Part shown: piece after piece, positions 6,082 through 7,329 of the stretch | How the letters are laid out: every line of letters begins with the position of its first letter | Numbering within the stretch: the first letter of the stretch is position 1 | Source: Gallionellaceae bacterium | GTDB lineage: Bacteria; Pseudomonadota; Gammaproteobacteria; Burkholderiales; Gallionellaceae | Direction: 5' to 3' | Length of the DNA: 7,329 nucleotides | NCBI GenBank assembly: GCA_003445795.1 | Contig: DMCN01000078.1 | Location: 25,204 to 32,532 of the forward strand | Program-made: the position numbers and the translations under genes | Notes under the pieces: model-generated | The model's database searches: none | Told to the model about the DNA's origin: nothing | The model's input: only the letters and a program-made list of their open reading frames with translations

Positions 6082-6981
6082 TCAATGCTCAGGCAATATT
6101 TTTACTGCAGGGGTATGCAGCCGTCCCGACAACAAACTGGCGGAGACGATCAGCGTTGCACCGATCCAATCGCGCAGTTCCATCGCTTCGTCGGCGAGAA
6201 AATAGGAAGTGATAGCGGCCACCACCAGCTCAAACAGGAACAGCACCACGGCACGGTTGGCGGAAAGATGGGTGACGCCGTATTGCACGGCAAAACTGGT
6301 GGCGCAAAGCACCAGCCCCATCAGTGCCAGCATGACCCAGGACTGCATCCCGATCGCCGCAAGTTGCGTCTCCACCCCGCCCTGCCAAAGCAGGAACGGC
6401 AAGGTCAGCGCGGCCGTGCCCAGCCACAGGCTGAACGATTTGGCTTGTACAGAAAGATGCGTGGCTCGACGCGAGGTGACATTGGACAAGGCGAAGCCCA
6501 TGCCAGCCGACAGTCCCAGCCACTCTGACAGATTTTGCGGCAGCGGCAGCCCCATCGCCGGTTCCCACAGCATGATGATCGCACCGCTCAATGACAGCAG
6601 CACGACGGAGTAACCGTAGCGGTTGAGCCGTTCGCCCAATATCCACAGCGAGAACAGGATGGTCCACACCGGTGCAAGGTAAAACAGCAGCAACACGCGC
6701 ATCACCTCGCCGCCCAGCATGCCCAGCACATAGCCCAGATTGGCCCAGCCAGCACTCAGGATCAGCAACAAAGCCCACCAGTTGAAGGTCGCACGTTCGC
6801 GCCACACGCGCGGCAGCATGAACGCCCCGAACAGCATCGCCAGCAGATAGGTGATGAAGGTCGCCATCGCGCCGGACACGCCGACATCCTGCAATGCCCG
6901 GTAGGGATACCAAATGAGCCCCCATACCAGTGCGCCGCTCAATACGCCGACCACCGGCATGACATTTCGTTTTGATGGCAC
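6082..6981 (-). CDS. EamA/DMT-superfamily permease
   Basis: This 299-residue inner-membrane protein of the drug/metabolite transporter superfamily is almost entirely hydrophobic, with about ten predicted helices arranged as two EamA repeats (about 10-140 and 153-287). Each repeat ends in a typical block: the first has FYLAPVWTILFSLWILGERL, the second has VVLFLFELVVAAITSYFLAD followed by a Glu (EAMELRDWIG). The length is normal for the family. Known members export amino acids, other metabolites or drugs; the substrate here cannot be assigned. GTG 6981 is taken as the start because AAGGG lies eight bases before it; an in-frame ATG at 6960 has no such site. It diverges from dapC with only 51 bases between the two start codons, so the two promoters must overlap. 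No clear terminator follows it. Confidence 0.87.
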   Translation of the reverse strand: MPSKRNVMPVVGVLSGALVWGLIWYPYRALQDVGVSGAMATFITYLLAMLFGAFMLPRVWRERATFNWWALLLILSAGWANLGYVLGMLGGEVMRVLLLFYLAPVWTILFSLWILGERLNRYGYSVVLLSLSGAIIMLWEPAMGLPLPQNLSEWLGLSAGMGFALSNVTSRRATHLSVQAKSFSLWLGTAALTLPFLLWQGGVETQLAAIGMQSWVMLALMGLVLCATSFAVQYGVTHLSANRAVVLFLFELVVAAITSYFLADEAMELRDWIGATLIVSASLLSGRLHTPAVKILPEH

Positions 6982-6999
6982 TCGCCCGACCCTTATAAT
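6972..6999 (+). promoter_or_regulatory. Likely sigma-70 promoter of dapC
   Basis: A perfect -10 hexamer TATAAT (6994-6999) is preceded by TTGATG (6972-6977, four of six) at a 16-base spacing. Transcription would start near 7006, about 27 bases before the dapC ATG. The -35 box lies over the first codons of the divergent permease gene, so transcription of the two genes may interfere. Confidence 0.6.
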
Positions 7000-7032
7000 G
7001 CGCGCTGATTTTCAGCACGTTGTGAAACCGCA

Positions 7033-7329
7033 ATGAACCGTGATCTAGACAAGCTGCAGCCCTACCCATTCCAGAAACTCGCCAAACTGTTCGGTGAAGT
7101 CACGCCCAATGCGGCCATGAAACCGATCAGCCTGCATATCGGCGAGCCCAAACACGAGACACCCCGCTTCATCAAGGAAGCATTGGTCGCCGGACTCGAC
7201 GGGCTGGCGAATTATCCCACAACCATAGGCAGCGACGCGCTGCGCAAGTCCATCGCCGACTGGCTGGCGCGCCGTTACGGCATCCCGGCGTTAGATGCAA
7301 AGACCCAGGTATTACCGGTGAACGGCAGC
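7033..7329 (+). CDS. dapC: Succinyldiaminopimelate transaminase, N-terminal fragment (runs off the window)
   Basis: These are the first 99 codons of a pyridoxal-phosphate (fold type I) aminotransferase, which would convert N-succinyl-2-amino-6-ketopimelate and glutamate to N-succinyl-LL-diaminopimelate in lysine and peptidoglycan synthesis in the cytoplasm. The start MNRDLDKLQPYPFQKLAKLF, then ISLHIGEPKHETP, GLANYPTTIGSDALR and WLARRYGIPALD follow the betaproteobacterial DapC pattern closely. The GEPKH and NYPTTIGSDALR blocks belong to the substrate-binding N-terminal arm of this aminotransferase group. The catalytic lysine lies beyond the window. ATG 7033 has only a weak ribosome-binding site, but it fits the expected N-terminus and follows a good promoter. 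In related bacteria dapC is commonly followed by dapD, which cannot be checked here. Confidence 0.9.
   Translation, partial: MNRDLDKLQPYPFQKLAKLFGEVTPNAAMKPISLHIGEPKHETPRFIKEALVAGLDGLANYPTTIGSDALRKSIADWLARRYGIPALDAKTQVLPVNGS

Noticed and set aside
6230..7069. Minus-strand frame of 279 codons in another phase across the permease and dapC start
   Set aside because: It overlaps the permease on the same strand in a different phase, lacks membrane helices and has a low-complexity Arg/Ala/Gly-rich translation; the 6082-6981 frame is plainly the real one.

Overview
The window is GC-rich, densely packed chromosomal DNA. It reads as a betaproteobacterium, most likely from the Nitrosomonadales and of the iron- or sulfur-oxidising kind (Gallionellaceae or Sulfuricellaceae-like). 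That placement is inferred from the style of the proteins: a beta-type DapC, a class I aldolase, and an octaheme cytochrome with its own cytochrome b. It has not been tested by any search. There are no RNA genes, insertion sequences, CRISPR arrays or prophage genes that I can see.

Layout from left to right. The 3' end of a class I fructose-bisphosphate aldolase gene (+) closes with a clean intrinsic terminator. A minus-strand gene for a soluble HD-domain phosphohydrolase follows; its HD motif has a cyclic-nucleotide-phosphodiesterase look. Diverging from it is a plus-strand gene for an exported TlpA/ResA-like thioredoxin with an extra N-terminal domain. It converges on the next operon, and one two-way terminator serves both.

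The centre is a four-gene minus-strand cluster, read in the order 5811 to 2434. It encodes a small membrane-anchored protein of unknown function, a membrane-anchored DUF302 protein ending in Gly-Gly-Cys, an octaheme c-type cytochrome of the tetrathionate reductase (OTR) family with a C-terminal membrane anchor, and a four-helix di-heme-type cytochrome b. The last two genes overlap by four bases and are almost certainly translationally coupled. Together they look like a membrane-bound quinol (or quinone)/periplasmic multiheme redox module: the cytochrome b would exchange electrons with the quinone pool, and the octaheme subunit would reduce or oxidise a periplasmic substrate. The substrate cannot be read from sequence; tetrathionate, nitrite and hydroxylamine are candidates known for the family. 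This is the most interesting part of the window.

The right end holds a roughly 270-base intergenic stretch with a strong hairpin and short direct repeats, a minus-strand EamA/DMT-type permease, and the first 99 codons of dapC (lysine and peptidoglycan precursor synthesis) on the plus strand. The dapC promoter appears to overlap the start of the permease gene.
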